Origin: JBEOJY01 sp040275305
GTDB taxonomy: Bacteria; Pseudomonadota; Alphaproteobacteria; UBA9219
DNA: 5,205 nucleotides
Direction: 5' to 3'
Assembly (NCBI GenBank): GCA_040275305.1
Contig: JBEOJY010000038.1
Coordinates: forward strand, 1-5,205
A program made the position numbers and the translations under genes. Positions 1 to 5,122 of this stretch are shown piece after piece. A model generated the notes under the pieces. It searched no databases, had not been told where the DNA came from, and worked only from the letters and a program-made list of their open reading frames with translations. Numbering within the stretch: the stretch's first letter is position 1; each line of letters opens with the position of its first letter.

Positions 1-64
1 AGCCCCCTGCAAAACCTTCCTTTTGCCCAATAAGAACAGAGTTGATCGCGGGGGCAGGCTCTAA

Positions 65-85
65 CCCTCCCCGCAAGGGGGAGGG
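65..85. repeat. GC-rich REP-like palindrome
   Basis: Two perfect 8-nt arms, CCCTCCCC (65-72) and GGGGAGGG (78-85), are separated by the 5-nt loop GCAAG. No T-tract follows on either strand, so a Rho-independent terminator is unlikely. Short palindromes of this kind, often preceded by CTAAC, recur between genes in many alphaproteobacterial genomes, so I read it as a dispersed extragenic repeat. The 7-mer GATCGCG occurs on both sides (44-50 and 91-97). Confidence 0.6.
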
Positions 86-149
86 AATCAGATCGCGCTA
101 GCGTTTTGGCTACTCCCAAACTCTTGAACTGTTATGAGTATACATTCAA

Positions 150-169
150 AGTGTTTTGCAGTGTTTGGC
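150..169. repeat. Two-copy 10-bp tandem repeat
   Basis: AGTGTTTTGC (150-159) is followed directly by AGTGTTTGGC (160-169), with nine of ten positions identical. The period of about one helical turn would suit two regulator subunits binding the same DNA face upstream of the 242 gene. With only two copies, chance is a real alternative. Confidence 0.3.
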
Positions 170-194
170 GGTACCAAGCAGTTGCCACCGACCG

Positions 195-219
195 GATAAA
201 GGCGTAACAATCCTTTATC
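195..219. promoter_or_regulatory. Perfect 8-bp hairpin upstream of the 242 gene
   Basis: GATAAAGG (195-202) and CCTTTATC (212-219) are exact reverse complements around the 9-nt loop CGTAACAAT. The hairpin ends 22 nt before the ATG at 242. The sequence after it (GTAATAATATCGGG) is not a T-tract, so it does not resemble an intrinsic terminator. It could be a dyad operator or a structured 5' leader of the mRNA. The role is inferred only from position. Confidence 0.4.
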
Positions 220-241
220 GTAATAATATCGGGTTGTTGAA

Positions 242-664
242 ATGGAGCCTTTTCAAGTACAATTGCTGTGGGCAGCTTCACAAGAGAAAGAGATTTCTGC
301 TGCTGTGAGGGACAAGCCTTTCCATCATGTCGTCGCATGGAAACAGGGCATGATCCCTTATTCTTTGAAGATTGATAACACTCCAGTGACGTCAATGGCG
401 GACAATGGTTCTTTGGTAGGGATGCGTGAGAATGCCCGGAACACGAGTGGTGTGGAGCCAGATGGTCCGCTCGTTGCTGCTTTGGGGACATTTCAGTGGG
501 TTCATCGTTCGGTTACCAAGGGGGAATATGTCTTGTTGATCGGCACAGACAGTGACGATGTGCAATTTCTGGGAGCGGTTACGCTGCAAAAAGTTACATT
601 ACCCCCTATCAGGCCGGTTGGCCATCCGCATGCAGATTATGACGAGGTTTGCGTGGCTTCCTGA
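242..664 (+). CDS. Unrecognised 140-aa protein leading the fabD-like/fabG group
   Basis: I do not recognise this protein family. An in-frame stop at 224-226 leaves the ATG at 242 as the only reasonable start. The ribosome site is weak (GGG at 231-233). The product has no signal peptide, membrane segment or obvious catalytic motif. Its second half (residues about 85-125) alternates hydrophobic and polar residues around KGEYVLLIGTDSDDVQFLGA, which suggests a beta-rich fold, and it ends in a His/Asp-rich tail (HPHADYDEVCVAS). The gene ends 27 nt before the TTG of the FabD-like gene on the same strand, so co-transcription is likely and a role with that enzyme is possible. Base composition is visibly more AT-rich than in fabG or the ABC1 gene. 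The competing minus-strand frame at 132-491 has low-complexity, Ser/His/Gln-rich content and looks spurious. Confidence 0.6.
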   Translation: MEPFQVQLLWAASQEKEISAAVRDKPFHHVVAWKQGMIPYSLKIDNTPVTSMADNGSLVGMRENARNTSGVEPDGPLVAALGTFQWVHRSVTKGEYVLLIGTDSDDVQFLGAVTLQKVTLPPIRPVGHPHADYDEVCVAS

Positions 665-691
665 AACACTCGTTGATTCAAAGGCTATCAT

Positions 692-1786
692 TTGACAGAA
701 GGTATTGTTGGTGTGAGCATTTATTCTGACGCGCAATTATTAGACATACGGGCGATTGGTCGGACGGGAACGGCCCTGATCTTTCCGGGGCTGGGGAGCC
801 ATCGGGTTGGGATGGGCGTAGAGCTTTTTAAAAGCAATGACAGCGTCCGTGAGATTTTTGCCGTTGCGGCGAAGATTTGGGGGCAACGCTATTATGATGC
901 GCTAACAGCTGCTATGGCTTCGGGACCGCCTGAAACTTTGAACCGAATTGAGTATGCTTTGCCCGCAATATTTCTGGTCAGCATGGCGGTTGTGAGCATT
1001 CTTCAAAGCGATGGGCAACGGATCAACGAGATTGCGGATTGCGTCGCAGGGCACAGCATCGGCGAGTTTGCCGCCGTGACAGCGGCGGGTGGCGTGCCAT
1101 TCGACGAAATGCTTAGGATGGCGCGTTGCAAGTCCAGATTGCTACAAAATGTCGTTTTTGATCCTCCCTGCGCCGTGATGGCGGTCAAAGCTGATGCGGC
1201 TGCTACGGAGGAGGCCATTGCGCGGCTTGGCCTTGGCGATTCCTGCTGGGTTGCGAACATCAATGCTCCGAAGCAAACCATTGTCAGCGGTAGAGCGCGC
1301 TCCGTTTCTGCGTTGGGCGACGATATGAAGCAAGGCGGGCACCCCATTCTTCCCATGCGAAACATTCATGTTCCGGTTCACTCTCCGTTGTTGCAGTCCG
1401 TGACGGATCAACTGGAACGGGAACTGGAAAGCGTGGCTGTGGCAGAGCCGGAAGTTCCGTTCGTTGCCAGCACGACGGGAAGGCCTGTGCATCAGGCGGA
1501 TGTTCGCAAGGTGCTTGCGCGGCTGCCTGTGGAGCGGGTGGATTGGCCTAACACAATGAGATTTCTGCTTGGGACTATGCGAGTTGGCCATTATGTGGAA
1601 TGCGGTCCTGGCCGGGTGCTGGCTGCGTTGGTGACAAGCAGTTGTCCGGAGCGCATTCCTGTCACGGTTTCGACGTTGCATTCTTACGAGCAGATCGAGC
1701 ACTATCGGCAGAAGGCGGGATGCGTTTTTGGCCAAAGATGCGTTGCGGCTAGCCGAAGCAGTGTCGCGCAACATGGGTTGACCTGA
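692..1786 (+). CDS. Divergent FabD-type ACP acyltransferase
   Basis: This is homologous to malonyl-CoA:ACP transacylase, which loads malonyl groups onto ACP for fatty acid synthesis in the cytoplasm. Visible landmarks are FPGLGSH (31-37), GHSIGE (120-125) with nucleophile Ser122, ANINAPKQTIVSG (188-200), VPVHSPLL (227-234) with catalytic His230, and ECGPGRVL (303-310). Several family residues differ. The oxyanion Gln of GQGSQ is Leu34, the Gln of the QPA motif is Leu90, the Gln of the QLxxPVxW motif is Leu278, and the carboxylate-binding Arg is Lys147. The protein is 364 aa against roughly 310 for the family, with extra N- and C-terminal residues. The TTG at 692 has AAAGG 7 nt upstream. The GTG at 713 with AGAAGG 10 nt upstream is an alternative start. 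The last 23 or so residues are Cys/Ser-rich and may be out of frame (see 1716-1781). Substrate is uncertain, so 'fabD' is not assigned. Confidence 0.8.
   Translation: MTEGIVGVSIYSDAQLLDIRAIGRTGTALIFPGLGSHRVGMGVELFKSNDSVREIFAVAAKIWGQRYYDALTAAMASGPPETLNRIEYALPAIFLVSMAVVSILQSDGQRINEIADCVAGHSIGEFAAVTAAGGVPFDEMLRMARCKSRLLQNVVFDPPCAVMAVKADAAATEEAIARLGLGDSCWVANINAPKQTIVSGRARSVSALGDDMKQGGHPILPMRNIHVPVHSPLLQSVTDQLERELESVAVAEPEVPFVASTTGRPVHQADVRKVLARLPVERVDWPNTMRFLLGTMRVGHYVECGPGRVLAALVTSSCPERIPVTVSTLHSYEQIEHYRQKAGCVFGQRCVAASRSSVAQHGLT
1716..1781 (+). other. +1-frame continuation of the FabD-like C-terminus
   Basis: The current reading frame of the FabD-like gene ends in a Cys/Ser-rich tail (GCVFGQRC, then VAASRSSVAQ). 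Shifting by one base at about 1712-1719 (AAGGCGGG) gives instead RDAFLAKDALRLAEAVSRNM plus Gly and a TGA at 1779-1781. That is a believable amphipathic helix and still leaves 26 nt before fabG. One extra G, either a real mutation or a sequencing error, would explain this. It is an inference from protein quality alone. Confidence 0.45.
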
Positions 1787-1795
1787 ATCTTTTGT

Positions 1796-1799
1796 GGAG
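1796..1799 (+). promoter_or_regulatory. Ribosome binding site that sets the fabG start
   Basis: GGAG lies 8 nt before the ATG at 1808. A TTG at 1805 would also be in frame, but its spacing is shorter and it would only add one Met-like residue before MFDLSGK, so ATG 1808 is preferred. Confidence 0.7.
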
Positions 1800-1807
1800 T
1801 TGTCTTG

Positions 1808-2548
1808 ATGTTCGATCTTTCCGGTAAACACGCTTTGGTCACAGGCGCTTCGGGTGGTTTAGGCGGCGCGATGGCGCGGGCGTTGCATGCGCAAGGCGCG
1901 GCGGTCGTTTTGTCCGGAACGAAGCGCGAGGCTTTGGAGAAGCTGAAAAGCGAGCTTGGCGAACGCAGTTTTGTCGTGACGGGCGACCTGGCCGATTCGG
2001 CGGCTCCGGCGGCGATGCTTAAAGAGGCGGAAGCGCAACTGGGCGCGACGGTCGATATTCTGATTAACAATGCGGGCTTGACGCGCGACGGGCTTGCGAT
2101 GCGCATGAAGGACGAGGAATGGGATGCGGTTCTGAACGTTAATTTGTCGGCTGCGTTCCGGCTCACTCGCGCGGCGTTGCGCGGGATGGCCTCCAAGCGC
2201 TGGGGGCGCGTCATTAACATTACGTCGGTGGTGGGCGTGACGGGTAACGGGGGGCAGGCGAATTATGCGGCTTCCAAGGCGGGGCTGATTGGCATGACTA
2301 AGTCGTTGGCGCAGGAGATGGCGCCACGTAACGTGACGCTTAATTGCATTGCGCCGGGTTTTATCGCTTCGGCGATGACGGATGTTTTGACCGATGATCA
2401 GAAGAAGCGGATTCTTGGCGCGATTCCGGCGGGCACGATGGGGGATCCGAAGGATATTGCGGCGGCTGCGGTGTTCCTCGCGTCGGACGAAGCGCGTTAT
2501 GTGACGGGGCAGACTTTGCATGTCAATGGCGGCATGGCGATGATATAG
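1808..2548 (+). CDS. fabG: 3-oxoacyl-[ACP] reductase FabG
   Basis: FabG is a cytoplasmic short-chain dehydrogenase/reductase that uses NADPH to reduce 3-ketoacyl-ACP to 3-hydroxyacyl-ACP, the first reduction of each fatty acid elongation cycle. The 246-aa length is typical. Motifs in order are the cofactor-binding TGASGGLG (12-19), a basic TKR (38-40) that suits NADPH, NNAG (87-90), Asn112 in NVNL, Ser140 in ITSVVG, and YAASK with Tyr153 and Lys157. These give the full Asn-Ser-Tyr-Lys tetrad. The GQANYAASK stretch and the TGQTLHVNGGMAMI end match the housekeeping alphaproteobacterial enzyme rather than a general SDR. It starts 21 nt after the FabD-like stop and is probably in the same operon. 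Unusually, no acpP follows; a long palindrome and an ABC1 gene do. Confidence 0.95.
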   Translation: MFDLSGKHALVTGASGGLGGAMARALHAQGAAVVLSGTKREALEKLKSELGERSFVVTGDLADSAAPAAMLKEAEAQLGATVDILINNAGLTRDGLAMRMKDEEWDAVLNVNLSAAFRLTRAALRGMASKRWGRVINITSVVGVTGNGGQANYAASKAGLIGMTKSLAQEMAPRNVTLNCIAPGFIASAMTDVLTDDQKKRILGAIPAGTMGDPKDIAAAAVFLASDEARYVTGQTLHVNGGMAMI

Positions 2549-2550
2549 GC

Positions 2551-2674
2551 GCGATTTCTACTCTGTTGGGCTGCAAATTGCGCTTTTTTGAAATTTTTCT
2601 GCTCACGTAGTTTTGCTACGCTGCGCGCAAAATTTCAAAAAATCACAATTTTCGCCTCAACAGAGCGAAATCGC
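2551..2674. repeat. Long imperfect inverted repeat between fabG and the ABC1 gene
   Basis: The left arm 2561-2597 and right arm 2629-2665 are 37 nt each and complementary at 31 positions. After a 1-nt offset the pairing resumes with GCGATTTC (2551-2558) against GAAATCGC (2667-2674). The 31-nt centre carries a second small hairpin, CGTAG (2606-2610) with CTACG (2616-2620). The element is AT-rich in its inner arms and fills nearly the whole intergenic gap. It could be a non-autonomous mobile palindrome (MITE-like), or a large mRNA structure that ends or protects the fabG transcript. No transposase is visible, and I see no clear target-site duplication. Confidence 0.75.
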
Positions 2675-2691
2675 TGCAGGCTGTAAACGTT

Positions 2692-2695
2692 GGAG
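2692..2695 (+). promoter_or_regulatory. Ribosome binding site that sets the ABC1 start
   Basis: GGAG lies 6 nt upstream of a TTG at 2702, the spacing region being mostly T. If translation began at the in-frame TTG 2690 this GGAG would lie inside the coding sequence, so TTG 2702 (protein start MARERNTLSKR) is the better choice. Confidence 0.6.
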
Positions 2696-2701
2696 ATTTT
2701 T

Positions 2702-4042
2702 TTGGCTCGCGAACGCAATACATTGTCGAAAAGGATCACGCGCTACGCGAAGGTTTCGACGGCGATGGCGGGGTTCGGCGCGCGCGCGGCGGGCAAGCTT
2801 TATCTCGGCATTGATGCGGATCGGCAGAAACAGGCGGAGCGGTTGCGGGCGGCTTTGGGGGGCCTTAAAGGGCCGCTTATGAAGGTCGCGCAGATTCTAG
2901 GAACGATCCCTGACGCTGTGCCGAAAGAATACGCGATGGAACTGGCGCAGCTTCAGGCCGATGCGCCGTCGATGGGCTGGGCTTTTGTCAAGCGGCGCAT
3001 GGCGGCGGAGCTGGGGGCGGACTGGGAAGCCAAATTCAAAAGCTTCGAGCATGACGCGGCGGCGGCGGCTTCGTTGGGGCAGGTGCATCGAGCGGTGTCG
3101 CGCGAGGGCAGAAAGCTTGCCTGCAAATTGCAGTATCCCGACATGGCTTCGGTGGTCGAGGCTGACTTGCGGCAGTTGAAACTGGTGCTGGCGGTGTTTG
3201 AGCATTACGACCGCGCGGTTTCGACTGCGAAGGCGCAGGAGGAGATTGCGGAGCGGTTGCGCGAGGAGCTTGATTACGCGCGGGAGGCCAAGCATATCCG
3301 TCTTTATCGGCATATGCTCAAAGACGTGAAGGGCGCGCATGTGCCGGAGGTTATCGGGGGGCTTTCGACCGACAGGCTGTTGACGATGACGTGGCTGGAG
3401 GGCGAAAGGTTCGTCGCGGCGGCGGAGCGCTGTTCGCTGGAGGAGCGCAACGCGATTGCGGTGAACATGTTCCATGCGTGGTACACGCCGTTTTATTCGT
3501 ATGGCGTGATCCATGGCGATCCGCATTTCGGCAACTATACGGTGCGTGAGGATCTTTCGATCAATCTGCTCGATTATGGGTGCGTTCGCGTGTTCAAGCC
3601 GGAGCTGGTGCAGGGCGTGTTGACGCTTTATCAGGCGCTGCGCGAGGATCGTTCGGAGTTGGCGGTTGAGGCGTACAAGGCATGGGGGTTCGCGCAAATC
3701 AGCAAGGAGCTGGTCGAGGTTTTGAATATCTGGGCGCGGTTTATCTATGCGCCGTTGCTGGAGGACAAGAAGCGTCCCATTGAGGAAACCAACACGGGCC
3801 TTTATGGACGCGCGACGGCGAGCCGCGTGCATGAGGAATTGCGTAAGCTCGGCGGCGTCGAGGCTCCGCGCGAGTTTGTGTTCATGGATCGCGCGGCCAT
3901 TGGGCTTGGCTCCGTGTTTCTGCGTCTTCGCGCGGAAGTGAATTGGTATCGCCTGTTCCAGAATCTGGTGAAGGATTTCGACGTGAAGGCGATGGAGCGC
4001 CGCCAGAAGAAGGCGCTGAAGTCAGCTGGCCTTGTTGGCTGA
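2702..4042 (+). CDS. ABC1/COQ8/UbiB-family atypical kinase-like protein
   Basis: Members of this family (AarF, UbiB, yeast Coq8, human ADCK3) are atypical protein-kinase-like ATPases, several of them needed for ubiquinone synthesis. From a TTG start the protein is 446 aa. Visible motifs are PLMKVAQ (59-65), the family's KxGQ motif with Ala for Gly, the Ala-rich nucleotide loop AAAAASLGQVHRA (119-131), ACKLQYP (141-147) with ATP-binding Lys142, ELDYAREA (189-196), HGDPHFGN (271-278) with catalytic Asp273, and LLDYG (289-293), which replaces the DFG metal-binding motif. No C-terminal membrane helices are visible, unlike E. coli UbiB (about 546 aa), so it resembles the ADCK-type soluble members. 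The start has the GGAG site described separately. It is cut off from fabG by the palindrome, so shared transcription is uncertain. A link to quinone or lipid metabolism is family knowledge, not shown here. Confidence 0.9.
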   Translation: MARERNTLSKRITRYAKVSTAMAGFGARAAGKLYLGIDADRQKQAERLRAALGGLKGPLMKVAQILGTIPDAVPKEYAMELAQLQADAPSMGWAFVKRRMAAELGADWEAKFKSFEHDAAAAASLGQVHRAVSREGRKLACKLQYPDMASVVEADLRQLKLVLAVFEHYDRAVSTAKAQEEIAERLREELDYAREAKHIRLYRHMLKDVKGAHVPEVIGGLSTDRLLTMTWLEGERFVAAAERCSLEERNAIAVNMFHAWYTPFYSYGVIHGDPHFGNYTVREDLSINLLDYGCVRVFKPELVQGVLTLYQALREDRSELAVEAYKAWGFAQISKELVEVLNIWARFIYAPLLEDKKRPIEETNTGLYGRATASRVHEELRKLGGVEAPREFVFMDRAAIGLGSVFLRLRAEVNWYRLFQNLVKDFDVKAMERRQKKALKSAGLVG

Positions 4043-4050
4043 CTCTTAGC

Positions 4051-4590
4051 TTAAGTGTCTTTGCGTTTTGCTCCAAATACCTTCGACCCGGTTCCCATCG
4101 CCATGCTTCCGGTGCTGGCGGTTTCGACGAGGCCGAGAGGGCGGAGTTTCTTGATTAGCGCGTCGATTTTTTTGCGCGGCGCGGAGAATTGCAGAATTGT
4201 GGTTTTAGCCGTTTGTTTGGCGACGGTCGCGCCGTCCTTCTTGGCCAAGGCAATGGCTTTCTTGATTGTCTTCGGGTCGCTCGTGAGTTTCAGGAACGCA
4301 AGACAGCTTTCGACAAATTGTCCCTGCGTCGAGAGATTGACGACTTCGCGCACACAGACGAGGCGGGCGAGCTGCGCTTCGATCTGCGCCAGAATCATCG
4401 GCGTTCCGCAGCTCACAATCGTGATGCGCGAAAGATGCTGTTTGGGATCGACTTCGTCGACTGTCAGGCTTTCGATGTTGTAACCGCGTCCGCAGAACAG
4501 GCCGATGACGCGGGCGAGGACTCCGGGCTCGTTGGCGACTAGCACCGCGAAGCAATGACGGGAGATTTTTTCCTGATCGGTGGAGGACAT
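4051..4590 (-). CDS. ilvN: Acetolactate synthase small (regulatory) subunit
   Basis: This is the regulatory subunit of acetolactate synthase (IlvN/IlvH type), which activates the catalytic subunit and makes it sensitive to valine in branched-chain amino acid synthesis. The N-terminal ACT domain (about 11-85) reads HCFAVLVANEPGVLARVIG and RGYNIESLTV. Asn20, Gly23 and Asn38 match the valine-site residues Asn11, Gly14 and Asn29 of E. coli IlvH. The C-terminal domain (about 95-175) contains TTILQFSAPRKKIDALIKKL. At 179 aa the length is slightly above the usual 160-175. I chose the ATG at 4590 with AAAGG (4606-4602) 11 nt upstream. A TTG 22 codons further up (4656) would add unconserved residues. 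No catalytic subunit gene (ilvB/ilvI), its usual upstream partner, is in the window; ccmE lies upstream instead, 82 nt away. It faces the ABC1 gene with 8 nt between stops. Confidence 0.93.
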   Translation of the reverse strand: MSSTDQEKISRHCFAVLVANEPGVLARVIGLFCGRGYNIESLTVDEVDPKQHLSRITIVSCGTPMILAQIEAQLARLVCVREVVNLSTQGQFVESCLAFLKLTSDPKTIKKAIALAKKDGATVAKQTAKTTILQFSAPRKKIDALIKKLRPLGLVETASTGSMAMGTGSKVFGAKRKDT

Positions 4591-4607
4591 GATAGAGGCA
4601 GCCTTTC

Positions 4608-4638
4608 TGTGCTTTGTTTCCGGATGAAATAAAGCACA
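4608..4638. promoter_or_regulatory. Strong hairpin/dyad just upstream of ilvN
   Basis: Arms 4608-4620 (TGTGCTTTGTTTC) and 4626-4638 (GAAATAAAGCACA) pair at 12 of 13 positions around the 5-nt loop CGGAT, the one exception being a G-T position. On the minus strand the hairpin ends 1 nt before the ilvN ribosome site AAAGG (4606-4602). There is no following T-tract on either strand, so an intrinsic terminator is unlikely. A repressor dyad or a translation-controlling leader structure fits better. Confidence 0.5.
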
Positions 4639-4656
4639 CTGCCGGAAATGCGGCAA
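4628..4656 (-). promoter_or_regulatory. Possible sigma-70 promoter for ilvN
   Basis: On the minus strand TTGCCG (4656-4651) and TTTATT (4633-4628) are 17 bp apart, each matching four of six consensus positions. The -10 box falls inside one arm of the hairpin at 4608-4638, so a dyad-binding regulator there would overlap the promoter. The match is moderate and could be chance. Confidence 0.35.
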
Positions 4657-4672
4657 TATCCGGTGAGGATGG

Positions 4673-5122
4673 TTAATGCTTGTTCTGTGGCGGGAGCGTT
4701 TTCGCGAGTTCGGGGGGCATGTAGTTTTCGTCGTGTTTGGCGAGGAGGCGGGTGGCGAGGAAGGATTGACCGTCCCTGCTCATTTTTCCTTCGGCGACGA
4801 TCCCTTGCCCTTCGCGGAAAAGGTCGGGCGGAATTCCGTTAAAGCGGATTTCTAGGCTGTTGTGAAAGTCCGTGACTTTGAAGACCAGCGTCGCGCCTTC
4901 GCGTTTGACGCTGCCCTGCTCGACCATGCCGCCGAGGCGGAAAGCGCGGTTTTTTTCGCGCTCCGGGTACTGGCCTGACGCGATGTCGCTTGTCGTGCGG
5001 AAGTAGGAGAGGTTTTCCTGCAAGGCGGTTAGGGTTAGCGCGGTCGCAGTTCCGATGCCCAGCAAGAAGAGGACGACGACAAGCAGGCGGGATTTGAGTT
5101 TCTTACGCGCGGCGGGAGTCAT
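4673..5122 (-). CDS. ccmE: Cytochrome c maturation haem chaperone CcmE
   Basis: CcmE is the membrane-anchored periplasmic haem chaperone of System I cytochrome c maturation. It takes haem from the CcmABCD complex through a covalent histidine link and passes it to CcmFH for attachment to apocytochrome c. The 149-aa protein starts with a short basic stretch, then one membrane anchor (about 12-33), then a beta-barrel domain with YFRTTSDI (40-47), FRLGGMVEQGSV (61-72) and FKVTDF (81-86). It ends with LAKHDENYMPPE (127-138), where His130 is the covalent haem ligand and Tyr134 the axial ligand, matching E. coli numbering. The ATG overlaps the upstream gene's TGA (ATGA, 5122-5119), a sign of coupled translation. 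The normal next gene, ccmF, does not follow; ilvN does, so the ccm cluster ends or is split here. Confidence 0.95.
   Translation of the reverse strand: MTPAARKKLKSRLLVVVLFLLGIGTATALTLTALQENLSYFRTTSDIASGQYPEREKNRAFRLGGMVEQGSVKREGATLVFKVTDFHNSLEIRFNGIPPDLFREGQGIVAEGKMSRDGQSFLATRLLAKHDENYMPPELAKTLPPQNKH

Larger units (their letters stand above)
1..241. other. Upstream non-coding region with several small repeats
   Basis: No convincing gene is visible here. The three plus-strand frames entering from the left stop at 31-33, 62-64 and about 99-101, so at most the very end of an upstream gene could be present. The stretch becomes AT-rich towards the 242 start. It holds a GC-rich palindrome, a 10-bp tandem repeat and a hairpin, each listed separately. 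I saw no convincing sigma-70 promoter with good -35 and -10 boxes at normal spacing, although a promoter for the 242-2548 gene group is expected in this region. Confidence 0.5.

Noticed and set aside
65..85. Palindrome as a Rho-independent terminator
   Set aside because: No T-tract follows on either strand; a REP-like repeat fits better.
132..491. 119-aa minus-strand frame opposite the 242 gene
   Set aside because: Ser/His/Gln-rich content with no recognisable motif, and it overlaps a better placed plus-strand frame that is close to the FabD-like gene.
1142..1831. 229-aa minus-strand frame opposite the FabD-like gene
   Set aside because: Arg/His/Asn-rich shadow of a clearly homologous gene on the plus strand.
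1859..2521. 220-aa minus-strand frame opposite fabG
   Set aside because: Very Arg/His-rich translation, typical of the antisense of GC-rich coding DNA; fabG is certain.
2690..2701. TTG at 2690 as the ABC1 start
   Set aside because: It would place the GGAG ribosome site inside the gene; the TTG at 2702 has that site 6 nt upstream.
2897..3832. 311-aa minus-strand frame opposite the ABC1 gene
   Set aside because: Long but Arg/His/Leu-rich with no motifs, while the plus strand carries all ABC1 motifs.
4205..4639. 144-aa minus-strand frame overlapping ilvN
   Set aside because: Alternate-frame shadow of ilvN, rich in Arg and Ser with no domain.
4591..4656. N-terminal extension of ilvN to a TTG at 4656, or a leader peptide for attenuation
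   Set aside because: The added residues are not family-like, the ATG at 4590 has a ribosome site, and the stretch has no run of branched-chain amino acid codons.
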